Source: Enterococcus xiangfangensis
Lineage (GTDB): Bacteria; Bacillota; Bacilli; Lactobacillales; Enterococcaceae
Reading direction: 5' to 3'
Length of the DNA: 64,000 nucleotides
Assembly (NCBI RefSeq): GCF_005405365.1
Contig: NZ_BJDX01000004.1
Span: 62,001 to 126,000 of the forward strand
Shown piece after piece: positions 54,185-62,122 of this stretch (its first letter is position 1; each line of letters begins with the position of its first letter). The notes beneath the pieces are model-generated. The model did no database searches, was not told where the DNA came from, and saw only the letters and a list, made by a program, of their open reading frames with translations. A program made the position numbers and the translations under genes.

Positions 54185-54275
54185 TGAAGTAAGCGGACTA
54201 AAAATATCGCAAAGAAAATATTAATAAATTTTTCTTAATACAAGCACCTAGGCGAAACCGACTCTATTTTAAACA

Positions 54276-54304
54276 GAAAAAAGCTGATAAAAGATATCAG
54301 CTTT
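54276..54304 (-). terminator. Terminator of yajQ
   Basis: AAGCTGATA and TATCAGCTT pair perfectly and run into T residues on the minus strand. Confidence 0.85.
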
Positions 54305-54794
54305 AACGATAGTTGGTAAATTGGACATCAATTGGTAAGTCGATCTCTTTTACTAATGAGATAACTTTTTGTAGATCGTCGCGATTTTTTCCAGTTATTC
54401 GCAATTGATCGTCTTGAATTTGTGCTTTGACTTTCAGTTTGCTGTTTTTGATCGCAGTCGTAATCTTTTTGGCACTTTCTTTATCGATACCGCTGACAAG
54501 ATCAGCCGTTTGACGAGCATTCCCACCTAAAGCATGCTCAGAAGCAGAAAATTGAATATTCTTTAATGGAACACCCCGCTTAATCAACTTGCTGAACAAG
54601 ACATCTTTGACTTGTTCTAGTTTGTATTCATCCTCAGCTTTAATCACCAATTGATTTGCCTCGAGCTTAATTTCGAAGATACTTCCTTTGAAATCAAAGC
54701 GATTTTTTAATTCTTTTAAGGCGATTTGAATACCATTTTTGACTTCTTCTTTATTTAATTCTGAAACGATATCAAAACTTGCATCTTTAGCCAT
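54303..54794 (-). CDS. yajQ: YajQ family nucleotide-binding protein
   Basis: A 163-aa protein of the YajQ (UPF0234) family, some members of which bind cyclic di-GMP. It opens [20 protein letters not shown], has NRFDFKGS near residue 32, and [22 protein letters not shown] near residue 90. The start is ATG 54794 behind GAGGAGG; two upstream codons would include this SD. Its role in Gram-positive bacteria is unknown. It is transcribed alone. Confidence 0.94.
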   Translation of the reverse strand: MAKDASFDIVSELNKEEVKNGIQIALKELKNRFDFKGSIFEIKLEANQLVIKAEDEYKLEQVKDVLFSKLIKRGVPLKNIQFSASEHALGGNARQTADLVSGIDKESAKKITTAIKNSKLKVKAQIQDDQLRITGKNRDDLQKVISLVKEIDLPIDVQFTNYR

Positions 54795-54942
54795 AAACAT
54801 CCTCCTCAGGTCTTTTCTTCTAGTTTATCAAAAAATGCTAAGAAAGTTATGATTATTCTCCAATAAGTTGTTGAAAACGATTGATTAATAATGAGAGAAC
54901 CTGTTACTCTATTGTAGGTTTGAATTAAAGGAGGATTATCAG

Positions 54943-55845
54943 ATGCGGAAGGTTATCAATTATACGTCAAAAGATTTAGCAAAGAAAATCTTTGTCATTT
55001 TATTTACTGGCTTGACTGGGGCAGTCGGATTGAATTATTTTTTGATCCCAGCAAATGTGTTCTCGGCGGGGATGACAGGGATCGCCCAAATTGCGGAACA
55101 TTTATTATCGACAACTGGTTTATCGATTGATACCGGGATTTTGATTTTCCTTCTGAATGTTCCAGTATTTATTTTAGGTTTCATTAAATTAGGAAAATCA
55201 GCAATGATTCTAAGTTTTGCTAATGTGATCTCAATGTCCATTTTCACCACATTAGTACCGGTGGGTCAAGTAACTGACAATGTATTGATGAATGCGATCA
55301 CTGGCGGAGTCTTGCTTGGAATCGGTGCGGGTTTTTCATTGAAATTTGGTTTTACTACTGGCGGATTAGACATTGTTTCACTGCTGCTGTCTAAAACAAC
55401 TGGTCGAACAGTCGGAAATTACATGATGTTGCTAAATGGTGTAATCGTAGTTGTAGCAGGTTTCTTCTTTGCTTGGGAAAGTGCATTGTATACGATCATT
55501 ACAATTTTTACGATGAGTACAGTAGTGGATTATGTGCATACGAGTCATCAGAAAATGACTGCATTTATCAGTACTAGCAAAAGCTCGGAAATGTGTGCCG
55601 CGTTAAGCAATGAATTACTTCGAGGGTTGACAGTGATCCCTGCTCGCGGTGGATTCAGTTCCAGCGAACGTGAAGTTATTATGATCGTCTTTACGCGTTA
55701 TGAATTATATACCTTAAAACAAGTTGTTGCCGATGTAGATCCCAATTCATTTACGAATATTGTAGCAACGGACTCAGTCGTGGGGAGCTTCTTGACTCAA
55801 GATGAGCAAAATCGTTTGAAAAAATCGCAAACAGTTCATGATTAA
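54943..55845 (+). CDS. YitT family membrane protein
   Basis: The 300-aa product has about five to six N-terminal membrane helices (DUF161/YitT: AVGLNYFLIPANVFSAGMTGIAQ, FGFTTGGLDIVSLLLSK) and a cytoplasmic C-terminal DUF2179 domain (RGLTVIPARGGFSSSEREVIM). The transported substrate is unknown. AAGGAGG precedes the ATG. A terminator follows, so it is separate from the regulators downstream. Confidence 0.9.
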   Translation: MRKVINYTSKDLAKKIFVILFTGLTGAVGLNYFLIPANVFSAGMTGIAQIAEHLLSTTGLSIDTGILIFLLNVPVFILGFIKLGKSAMILSFANVISMSIFTTLVPVGQVTDNVLMNAITGGVLLGIGAGFSLKFGFTTGGLDIVSLLLSKTTGRTVGNYMMLLNGVIVVVAGFFFAWESALYTIITIFTMSTVVDYVHTSHQKMTAFISTSKSSEMCAALSNELLRGLTVIPARGGFSSSEREVIMIVFTRYELYTLKQVVADVDPNSFTNIVATDSVVGSFLTQDEQNRLKKSQTVHD

Positions 55846-55871
55846 GAATCAAACAAAATGGTAAATAGATA

Positions 55872-55912
55872 AAAAGGCTGTTCGCAGAGGATAACTGTGG
55901 ACAGTCTTTTTA
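55872..55912 (+). terminator. Terminator after the YitT gene
   Basis: AAAAGGCTGTTCGCAG and CTGTGGACAGTCTTTT pair over sixteen positions with wobble pairs, followed by T residues. Confidence 0.85.
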
Positions 55913-55998
55913 TTTAGAATGGTAGTCATGAATTTTGAAATGAAGTAGAATAACACACAAAGCTTAAAGACAGAATATTACTGGAAAATTAGTTTCAA

Positions 55999-56030
55999 TA
56001 CAGACAAACTACAGATTTTTATCATATGAT
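55999..56030 (+). promoter_or_regulatory. vanR-like promoter with two TACAGA repeats
   Basis: TACAGA occurs at 55999-56004 and 56010-56015, a spacing of 11 bases. TATGAT at 56025-56030 starts 15 bases after the second repeat and fits a -10; no normal -35 is present. Tandem sites one helical turn apart suit an OmpR-family activator. The same arrangement is found at 58100-58153. Confidence 0.6.
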
Positions 56031-56051
56031 TTCTTTGGAGGGATAGATGAC

Positions 56052-56714
56052 ATGGTTATACGCATTTTACTTGTAGAAGATGATGAAACAATTCGCAACA
56101 CAGTCAAAGCCTTTTTAATTGAAGCAGGGTATGTAGTAGATGCCTGTTCTGATGGAAATGCAGCCTACGAGAAATTTTATGAACAGACATATCAACTGGC
56201 TATTTTAGATATTTTACTGCCAGGTATGGATGGTTACCAATTATTACGAGAATTCCGAAAATTAAATAATACGCCGATTTTAATGATGACTGCACTTTCT
56301 GGTGATGAAAATGAGATCAAAGCGTTTGATGAAAAAGCAGACGACTATGTAACCAAGCCATTTAGAATCCAAGTATTGTTGAAACGAGTGGAAGCTTTGC
56401 TAAGACGCTCTGGTACTTTAGAAAAAGTAATTCGCATCGGAAAATTAACGCTTCTGCCGGAAAGTTTCAAAGCAGTTTATGCTGAAAAAGAATTGAAATT
56501 AACGTTGAAAGAGTTTGAGATCTTATTGTTATTGGTCCAAAATAAAGGGCAAACACTTTCTCATGAAATCATTTTATCCCGTATCTGGGGCTATGACTTT
56601 AATGGTGATGAAAGCACGATTCATACACATATCAAAAATTTGCGGAGAAAATTGCCGGAAAATATGATTAAAACAGTCCGTGGGGTCGGTTATTATTTGG
56701 AGGATTCTTTATGA
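56052..56714 (+). CDS. vanR: VanR_B-like OmpR-family response regulator
   Basis: A 220-aa regulator with a receiver domain (acidic pair Glu9-Asp10, phospho-acceptor Asp53, Lys102) and a winged-helix domain. Many stretches recall VanR of the VanB type: TYQLAILDI, LLKRVEALLRRSGTL, EFEILLLLVQNKGQTL, HEIILSRIWGYDFNGD and IHTHIKNLRRKLPENMIKT. GGAGGG lies nine bases before the ATG. It overlaps the kinase gene by four bases (ATGA). Likely targets are its own promoter and that of the vanZY-like gene, which share TACAGA repeats. Confidence 0.9.
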   Translation: MVIRILLVEDDETIRNTVKAFLIEAGYVVDACSDGNAAYEKFYEQTYQLAILDILLPGMDGYQLLREFRKLNNTPILMMTALSGDENEIKAFDEKADDYVTKPFRIQVLLKRVEALLRRSGTLEKVIRIGKLTLLPESFKAVYAEKELKLTLKEFEILLLLVQNKGQTLSHEIILSRIWGYDFNGDESTIHTHIKNLRRKLPENMIKTVRGVGYYLEDSL

Positions 56715-58057
56715 GAAAAAATGGAATTTTCTTTAAAATCTTTAGCTACACTGTTGTTGCGATGCTATTTTTAGTTTTAGTCACCGCAGGTTTGTTCTTT
56801 AATCAATTTTCAACACTCTATAAATCTGTCGAGCGACGATCAATCTATGAATCTTATCAGCCATTAGTAAACGAAATAACGCGAAGCAAGGTTGAGGCAG
56901 TTTCACAAACAGCACAAGAGTTTTATCAGAAAAATCGATCATTTGAATTTATGATTACCGATAAAAATGGGGATACTTTGTTTTCAACTCCGAAGGCTGA
57001 AGAGTTGTCGCTGAGTACTCAAAAAGATTTTTTCTTCGTCGTTGACAAGGACGAGAGGTCAGGAAATTCAATCATTGCTCTGACTAGACCAACACTAACA
57101 AAATTTTATCAGGAGATGATTATTCGCGGACTCTTGATTTTTTTATTCATAGTTAGTCTGTGTCTGGTGATTGGGTACATTTTTACGAAACAAATAGCTG
57201 ATCCAATCAAAAGTTTAGCGAAAGATACGAAAAAGATGTCCAATCTCCAAGAAGTCCAGCCGCGTTTTTCAGATCGAAAGGATGAATTAGGGGACCTATC
57301 ACGTGATGTTCATTCTATGTATAGCGAACTAAAGGAAACTATCGCGCATCAGCAAGACGAAATCCTTCGTGAGCAAGAAATAGAAGCGACACAACGGTAT
57401 TTTTTCTCTGCGGCTTCCCATGAATTGAAAACACCGATTGCCGCTACTAGCATTTTACTGGAAGGTATGCTGGCAAATATCGGAGACTATAAAGACCATC
57501 CGAAATATTTACGAGAATGTTTGAACTTGATGGATAAACAAAGTGAGCTGGTCTCTGAAATTTTAGAAATCGTCAAGTTGAATGAAGGAAAAGTGCTTTT
57601 TACTTCCGAGAGGATCGATCTTTTTGAAATAGTCAAAGCAACACTTTCGGCGTATCAATCACAGATCCATACAGCAAAGCAAAAAATAGAAATAGCGATC
57701 CCGAGTGATAGTATGGTTACTACTGATCAAAACATCTTAAAGAAAGTTCTCTCAAATATTATTGCGAACGCTCTGCAAAATTCTCCTGAAGAAGCGTTGA
57801 TCCGTATTTGGACTGAAGGAAAAGTAGATAGTTATCGTTTGAACATCTTAAATACAGAGTCTTATATCGCGCCTGAAACACTTACAAAAATTTTTGATCC
57901 ATTTTATAAAGTCGATAAAGCACGGACTGACAAAAATACTCGCAGCGGATTGGGGTTAACGATTGTACAAAAGATGTTGGATGAGCTGAAGCTTTCTTTT
58001 TCGTTAGAGAATACTTCAGAAGGTGTCCAGTTCTCCATAGACCTCCCAAAAGCATAA
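56711..58057 (+). CDS. vanS: VanS_B-like sensor histidine kinase
   Basis: A 448-aa membrane kinase. Helix 1 is about residues 10-32, an extracellular sensor of about 105 residues follows, and helix 2 is about 138-160. A HAMP segment and the H-box with His237 (RYFFSAASHELKTPIAA) come next, then N-box NIIANALQNSP and G-box RSGLGLTIVQK. The run from the H-box through LLEGMLANIGDYKDHPKYLREC closely recalls VanS of VanB strains. The sensor domain is less similar, so the inducer may differ. A terminator follows. Confidence 0.9.
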   Translation: MRKNGIFFKIFSYTVVAMLFLVLVTAGLFFNQFSTLYKSVERRSIYESYQPLVNEITRSKVEAVSQTAQEFYQKNRSFEFMITDKNGDTLFSTPKAEELSLSTQKDFFFVVDKDERSGNSIIALTRPTLTKFYQEMIIRGLLIFLFIVSLCLVIGYIFTKQIADPIKSLAKDTKKMSNLQEVQPRFSDRKDELGDLSRDVHSMYSELKETIAHQQDEILREQEIEATQRYFFSAASHELKTPIAATSILLEGMLANIGDYKDHPKYLRECLNLMDKQSELVSEILEIVKLNEGKVLFTSERIDLFEIVKATLSAYQSQIHTAKQKIEIAIPSDSMVTTDQNILKKVLSNIIANALQNSPEEALIRIWTEGKVDSYRLNILNTESYIAPETLTKIFDPFYKVDKARTDKNTRSGLGLTIVQKMLDELKLSFSLENTSEGVQFSIDLPKA

Positions 58058-58063
58058 ATTAGT

Positions 58064-58095
58064 AAAAACAACAGTTGACCGCTGTTGTTTTTTTG
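58064..58095 (+). terminator. Terminator after the vanS-like gene
   Basis: AAAAACAACAG and CTGTTGTTTTT pair around TTGACCG, with more T residues after. It separates the regulator genes from the effector genes. Confidence 0.85.
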
Positions 58096-58099
58096 TTTC

Positions 58100-58153
58100 T
58101 ACAGAAAAACTACAGATACTATCCAGTTTATTTACAGATTGATTTGACATACT
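58100..58153 (+). promoter_or_regulatory. Promoter of the vanZY-ligase unit with TACAGA repeats in phase
   Basis: TACAGA stands at 58100, 58111 and 58133, and a degenerate TCCAGT at 58122, so four sites repeat every 11 bases. CATACT (58148-58153) begins 15 bases after the last one, the same distance as the -10 of the vanR-like promoter. TTGACA at 58144 exists but has no well-placed -10. Binding by the VanR-like protein is inferred. Confidence 0.6.
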
Positions 58154-58193
58154 GCATAGGTAAAAGAAATCCATTATCTTACGGAGGGCTATC

Positions 58194-59270
58194 ATGAAGA
58201 GAATAAATTATTATCAAGTAGTTTTATTTGGGGTACTGATCATCTGGCTGTCAATGATTATTGGTTCAGTTATCAGTCAAACAGAAAACTTAGGCGGACG
58301 AAGTGTCAATTTGATTCCCATTATAAATCTAGTCGAGGAGAACACGTGGCTAAAAGGATTAGAAAATATTTTTCTGTTTATTCCATTAGGTTATACGCTC
58401 ACTGCCTTATTTCCTAGAGCATCGCTAGTAAAAGTGCTAATAAAGACGTTTTGGATAAGTCTCGGTATTGAAAGCATTCAATATATTTTAGCTAAGGGAA
58501 ACGCTGATATTAATGATTTGATAACAGCAAGTGTAGGAAGCAGTCTTGGTCTTGGAGTATATTTATTTTTTTCATCTCTTTTTAAGCGGAAAAATCAGCG
58601 ACTTGTATTCGGTGGCCTAATTTTAGTGCTGTCAGTGGGATTTTATCGTTCATTTGACCAAAGTTTTCAAAAGAATTCATTTCTCGCTTTTACTGCTGAA
58701 GCACAAGCAGAGAATAATGAGCAGGATCAAGGCTGGGAGCTTTTATTAGTCAATCAAGCAAATCCAATCCCTGAAGATTATGAGGTGACACTCGAAAAAC
58801 TATCGAACGGTCAAATGATCGATCAAAGAATTTATGAGCCATTACAGGAAATGTTTGATGCCGCTAGAAAATCCGGCGTTTATCCAGTCGTCGTTTCTGG
58901 CTATCGTAGCACGGAAGAACAACAAAAATTACTAGATGAGAAAAACGCAGCGTACTTGGCTGAGGGTTATTCCAAAAAGCAAGCAAAAGAAAAAGCCGAG
59001 CAATGGGTAGCAATCCCTGGAACAAGTGAGCATCAACTAGGGATTTCAGTAGATATCAACGAGGATAAATTACATTCTTCTTCCACTGAAGTTTATAACT
59101 GGTTAAAACAAAATGCACATAAGTTTGGCTTTATCAATCGCTATCCAGCGAACAAAACCGCAATAACCGGTGTTATCAACGAACCTTGGCACTACCGGTA
59201 TGTCGGAATTGAGGCGGCAACGGAAATTTCTAAACAAGGTCTATGTTTGGAAGAATATGTCACACGCTAA
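58194..59270 (+). CDS. VanZ-VanY fusion: membrane domain plus D,D-carboxypeptidase
   Basis: One 358-aa protein joins two Van functions. Residues 1-150 are VanZ-like: about four or five helices with VNLIPIINLV, LENIFLFIPLGYTL and DINDLITASVGSSLG. Residues 180-358 are a VanY-type M15 D,D-carboxypeptidase with VVVSGYRSTEEQ, zinc ligands His280 and Asp287 (SEHQLGISVD), catalytic Glu330 and ligand His333 (EPWHY). It should sit in the membrane and trim the terminal D-Ala of pentapeptides outside the cell. GGAGGG precedes the ATG. It is first in a unit with the ligase gene, 38 bases away. Confidence 0.88.
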   Translation: MKRINYYQVVLFGVLIIWLSMIIGSVISQTENLGGRSVNLIPIINLVEENTWLKGLENIFLFIPLGYTLTALFPRASLVKVLIKTFWISLGIESIQYILAKGNADINDLITASVGSSLGLGVYLFFSSLFKRKNQRLVFGGLILVLSVGFYRSFDQSFQKNSFLAFTAEAQAENNEQDQGWELLLVNQANPIPEDYEVTLEKLSNGQMIDQRIYEPLQEMFDAARKSGVYPVVVSGYRSTEEQQKLLDEKNAAYLAEGYSKKQAKEKAEQWVAIPGTSEHQLGISVDINEDKLHSSSTEVYNWLKQNAHKFGFINRYPANKTAITGVINEPWHYRYVGIEAATEISKQGLCLEEYVTR

Positions 59271-59308
59271 TAGTCGATAACCAATTAAAAATTGAAAGAG
59301 GGATTTAA

Positions 59309-60367
59309 ATGAAAAAATTAGCAGTCGCTATTTTATTCGGCGGAGAATCAGAAGAACATGACGTATCGATCAAATCAGCAAAAGAGATCGCGGGTTCGAT
59401 CGATACTGAGAACTATCAGCCGATTTATGTCGGTATTACAAAAGCTGGTCATTGGAAACTGTGTGATTCTCCTGAAACAAACTGGGAACAAGCAAATCTT
59501 CCTACAGCATTTTTATCACCAGATAAACACATCCCTGGATTGATCATTTTAAATGAACGCGGTTATCAAAGGATTCCAATCGATGTCGTTTTTTCAGTTT
59601 TGCATGGCAAAACAGGAGAAGATGGAGCAATGCAAGGGTTATTCGAATTATCGGGAATTCCTTATGTCGGTTGTGATATTCAAAGTTCCGTTCTTTGTAT
59701 GGATAAATCATTAACTTATCTTGTTACTAAACATGCAGGATTCAACACGCCAAAATTTGTAGTGTTAGACGAGGAGGAAAGGCTCGGTGCGCATCCGCTC
59801 AACTATCCAGTTTTTATCAAGCCTGCTCGTTCTGGCTCATCGTTTGGTGTAACTAAAGTATATCGGCCAGAAGAAGTAGATCAGGCGATTGAAACAGCTA
59901 GAAAATACGATTCCAAAATACTTATCGAAGAAGCCGTTTCAGGAATCGAGGTAGGTTGTGCAGTGTTAGGGAATCAGGTACAACTGATTACAGGTGAAGT
60001 CGATCAAATCACATTAAACAATGGCTTTTTCAAAATCCATCAAGAAAAAAATCCTGAGAAAGGGTCAGAAAATTCTTTCTTTACAGTCCCAGCTGCGTTA
60101 CCAATTGAGAAAAGAAAAGAGATACAATCCACGGCGAAAAATATTTATAAAGCTTTAGGCTGTACCGGATTGGCTCGAATCGATTTGTTCTTAACAGATG
60201 ACGGGCGCTTGATCATTAATGAAATCAATACTATGCCAGGATTCACTTCGTATAGTCGTTACCCTAGAATGATGAAAGCAGCTGGATTCTCTATCACCCA
60301 ATTGATTGAAAATAGCATCGCATTGGCACAGGAAAAGACGCTCATCATTAAAACAATAAAAAAGTGA
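59309..60367 (+). CDS. VanA/VanB-type D-Ala-D-Lac ligase homologue
   Basis: A 352-aa ATP-grasp ligase colinear with VanA. Glu16, Ser177, His244 and Arg317 fall at the VanA numbers. The omega-loop reads FFKIHQEKNPEKGSEN, with the His that marks D-lactate ligases; D-Ala or D-Ser ligases have Tyr-containing loops there. The C-terminus has GLARIDLFL and NTMPGFTSYSRYPRMM. GAAAGAGGG precedes the ATG. It should make D-Ala-D-Lac, but neither vanH nor vanX is in this window, so D-lactate must come from elsewhere. Substrate choice is inference from the motif. Confidence 0.88.
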   Translation: MKKLAVAILFGGESEEHDVSIKSAKEIAGSIDTENYQPIYVGITKAGHWKLCDSPETNWEQANLPTAFLSPDKHIPGLIILNERGYQRIPIDVVFSVLHGKTGEDGAMQGLFELSGIPYVGCDIQSSVLCMDKSLTYLVTKHAGFNTPKFVVLDEEERLGAHPLNYPVFIKPARSGSSFGVTKVYRPEEVDQAIETARKYDSKILIEEAVSGIEVGCAVLGNQVQLITGEVDQITLNNGFFKIHQEKNPEKGSENSFFTVPAALPIEKRKEIQSTAKNIYKALGCTGLARIDLFLTDDGRLIINEINTMPGFTSYSRYPRMMKAAGFSITQLIENSIALAQEKTLIIKTIKK

Positions 60368-60370
60368 ATT

Positions 60371-60500
60371 AATCGTCATCGAAAAGGGAGAAACTCTGGT
60401 TAAAAGCGAAAAGACAGCGGGTACAGTAAATGACATACCAGGTATACAACTTGAAAACAACCGATTACAAAAGCCACTTATCATTTACAAATACTTGTAG
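60371..60500 (+). other. Possible gene remnant or unstarted short frame
   Basis: After the ligase stop a frame of about 43 codons stays open to TAG 60498. It includes EKGETLVKSEKTAGTVND and ends PLIIYKYL. AAAAGGGAG precedes a CTG, but no ATG, GTG or TTG opens it. It could be the tail of a lost gene of the van-like unit or chance. I recognise no family. Confidence 0.25.
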
Positions 60501-60542
60501 ATAGAGTAAAATACTTTTGAAACTCGAAAGGGAGTGGATCAA

Positions 60543-60884
60543 GTGGAAGAGAACGCACAAAAATGGACCGATACAGAAGTAGCCGAAATCAAAGAAACTA
60601 TTTTGACTGCTTTGGAGTCAGTAATTGACCCTGAATTAGGAATCGATATCGTAAATCTTGGCTTAATATATGAAGTAGAATTTGAACAAACTGGGAATAC
60701 TGTGATCAAGATGACCTTGACCACCATGGGCTGTCCGTTAGCAGATATTTTAACGGATAATATCCAATCAGCATTAGCTGAAATTCCAGAAGTAACGAAT
60801 GTCGAAGTAAAATTGGTTTGGTATCCAGCGTGGACGACCGATAAAATGAGCCGCTATGCACGGATTGCACTTGGTATCAGATAA
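60543..60884 (+). CDS. Metal-sulfur cluster assembly factor (SufT/MIP18, DUF59)
   Basis: A 113-aa protein of the DUF59 family, which helps Fe-S cluster delivery. The family core is clear: TALESVIDPELGIDIVNLGLIYEVE, then MTLTTMGCPLADIL with the conserved Cys, and VKLVWYPAWTTDKMS. The start is GTG 60543, with AAAGGGAG eight bases upstream; GTG 60534 overlaps the SD. It follows the van-like unit without a clear terminator but is probably a chromosomal housekeeping gene at the edge of the island. Confidence 0.9.
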   Translation: MEENAQKWTDTEVAEIKETILTALESVIDPELGIDIVNLGLIYEVEFEQTGNTVIKMTLTTMGCPLADILTDNIQSALAEIPEVTNVEVKLVWYPAWTTDKMSRYARIALGIR

Positions 60885-61065
60885 GGATTCGTGTTGATTT
60901 AACAGCGTTTCTCACTCATTTAGTATGTAGTCTAAGCCGATTTTTCGGACTTCGGATACCAGATAAAATGAGGGTATTTTCGATACGGATACCATACTTT
61001 ATGAGAAGACAATTTCTGAACTCTTTTATTAACTTTTAGAAAAAGTTGGTAAAGGAGTTTTTGTT
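60885..61065 (+). repeat. Recombinase upstream region with GGATACCA direct repeats
   Basis: GGATACCA at 60954 and 60987 and ATGAG at 60968 and 61001 repeat with a 33-base period. Between them GTAT-TTTCG-ATAC forms a short inverted repeat, and CCGATTTTTCGG lies just before. Such clustered repeats next to a tyrosine recombinase gene suggest recombinase binding or attachment sites, and the island edge probably lies here. This is inference. Confidence 0.45.
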
Positions 61066-62043
61066 TTGCAAAATTTCATGTTAGAGGAACTATTAGAAGA
61101 AATGTTATTCAACGAAAAAGCCAGAGGAATCTCACAAAAGACGATAAAGAAGCATCAGAAGTTTTTGAAACTGTTTTTTGAATTTTTGAAAAAAGAGCAG
61201 ATATACTTTATTGAAGACGTGACTCCAAAAAGCATTCGGCAATTCATGTTGATGAAATTAGAAGAGGGATGTGCTGAAACATATGTGAATAGCCATCTAA
61301 GAAGCATCAGAGCGTATTTTAAGTATTGTGTAGATGAAGATTATATCCGATACGATAGAAACCCCTGTATGCGTGTTAAATGGGTAAAAGAGCGTAAGGT
61401 AATTATTCAGACATTTAATGATATGGAAATCAAAGAGATGTTGCGAGTAGCAAAGAAGTTAACTTTCTTTAAACCTCAGAAAATGGATAAGCAACATACT
61501 GGCTATCAAACAAAATTCACAAATCAAAGGGATTATTTGCTCTTACTAATTCTTATAGACACAGGACTTAGGATTAATGAGGTAATGAACTTAAAAGATG
61601 TTCACATTACTAATAAAGAGTTATTTGTTGAAAATGGGAAAGGGAAGAAAGATAGGATTGTTCATTGCTCACCGTTGATTTACAAAGAATATATAAAATA
61701 CAAGCGAGTAGCAAATTCCTTTTTTGAATATAATGAAATAGAGAATATAGACAATTATGTATTTTTAACAAGAGAAGGTAAACAATACAATTATATCTTA
61801 GCTGAACGAGCAATCATAAAAATTGGGAATCAGTGTGAAATTAGAAAATCTATTCGGGTAAGTCCACACAGTTTTCGACATTATTTTGCCCAAAAATTAG
61901 TTCGGAATGGAACTGATATTTATAGAATACAGAAACTATTAGGACATGCTTCAATAAAAACAACGGAAGTTTATCTAAGAAGTTTAAATATTGAAGATGA
62001 AATTAGTAAAGCAGTAAATTTTTCACCATTGCAGACGATTTAA
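61066..62043 (+). CDS. Tyrosine recombinase / integrase
   Basis: A 325-aa site-specific recombinase. The N-terminal SAM-like DNA-binding domain covers about 1-105 and the catalytic domain the rest. All catalytic residues are visible: Arg169 (TGLRINE), a Lys in NGKGKKDR, His268 and Arg271 (PHSFRHYF), His294 (GHASIKTT) and Tyr303. I chose TTG 61066 because AAAGGAG lies eight bases upstream; ATG 61078 is the alternative. The gene is more AT-rich than the core genes. It begins the island. Confidence 0.93.
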   Translation: MQNFMLEELLEEMLFNEKARGISQKTIKKHQKFLKLFFEFLKKEQIYFIEDVTPKSIRQFMLMKLEEGCAETYVNSHLRSIRAYFKYCVDEDYIRYDRNPCMRVKWVKERKVIIQTFNDMEIKEMLRVAKKLTFFKPQKMDKQHTGYQTKFTNQRDYLLLLILIDTGLRINEVMNLKDVHITNKELFVENGKGKKDRIVHCSPLIYKEYIKYKRVANSFFEYNEIENIDNYVFLTREGKQYNYILAERAIIKIGNQCEIRKSIRVSPHSFRHYFAQKLVRNGTDIYRIQKLLGHASIKTTEVYLRSLNIEDEISKAVNFSPLQTI

Positions 62044-62060
62044 ATAAATCGAACGTTCAA

Positions 62061-62089
62061 TTGTTATTGTATTTTTAAAAAGGTATAAT
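62061..62089 (+). promoter_or_regulatory. Promoter of the AbiTii-membrane protein pair
   Basis: TTGTTA (62061-62066) and TATAAT (62084-62089) are exactly 17 bases apart. The predicted transcript starts about 25 bases before the AbiTii start codon. Confidence 0.75.
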
Positions 62090-62122
62090 TAAGTATTGAT
62101 TTAAATGAGGAAGGTGACTATA

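Noticed and set aside
59309..60367. Reading the ligase as VanC/VanE/VanG type (D-Ala-D-Ser) or housekeeping Ddl
   Set aside because: The loop has KIHQE with His244, not the FDYxxKY-type loop of D-Ser and D-Ala ligases.
60954..61005. CRISPR-like direct repeats
   Set aside because: Only two copies of eight bases with a 33-base period, no cas genes; recombinase sites fit better.
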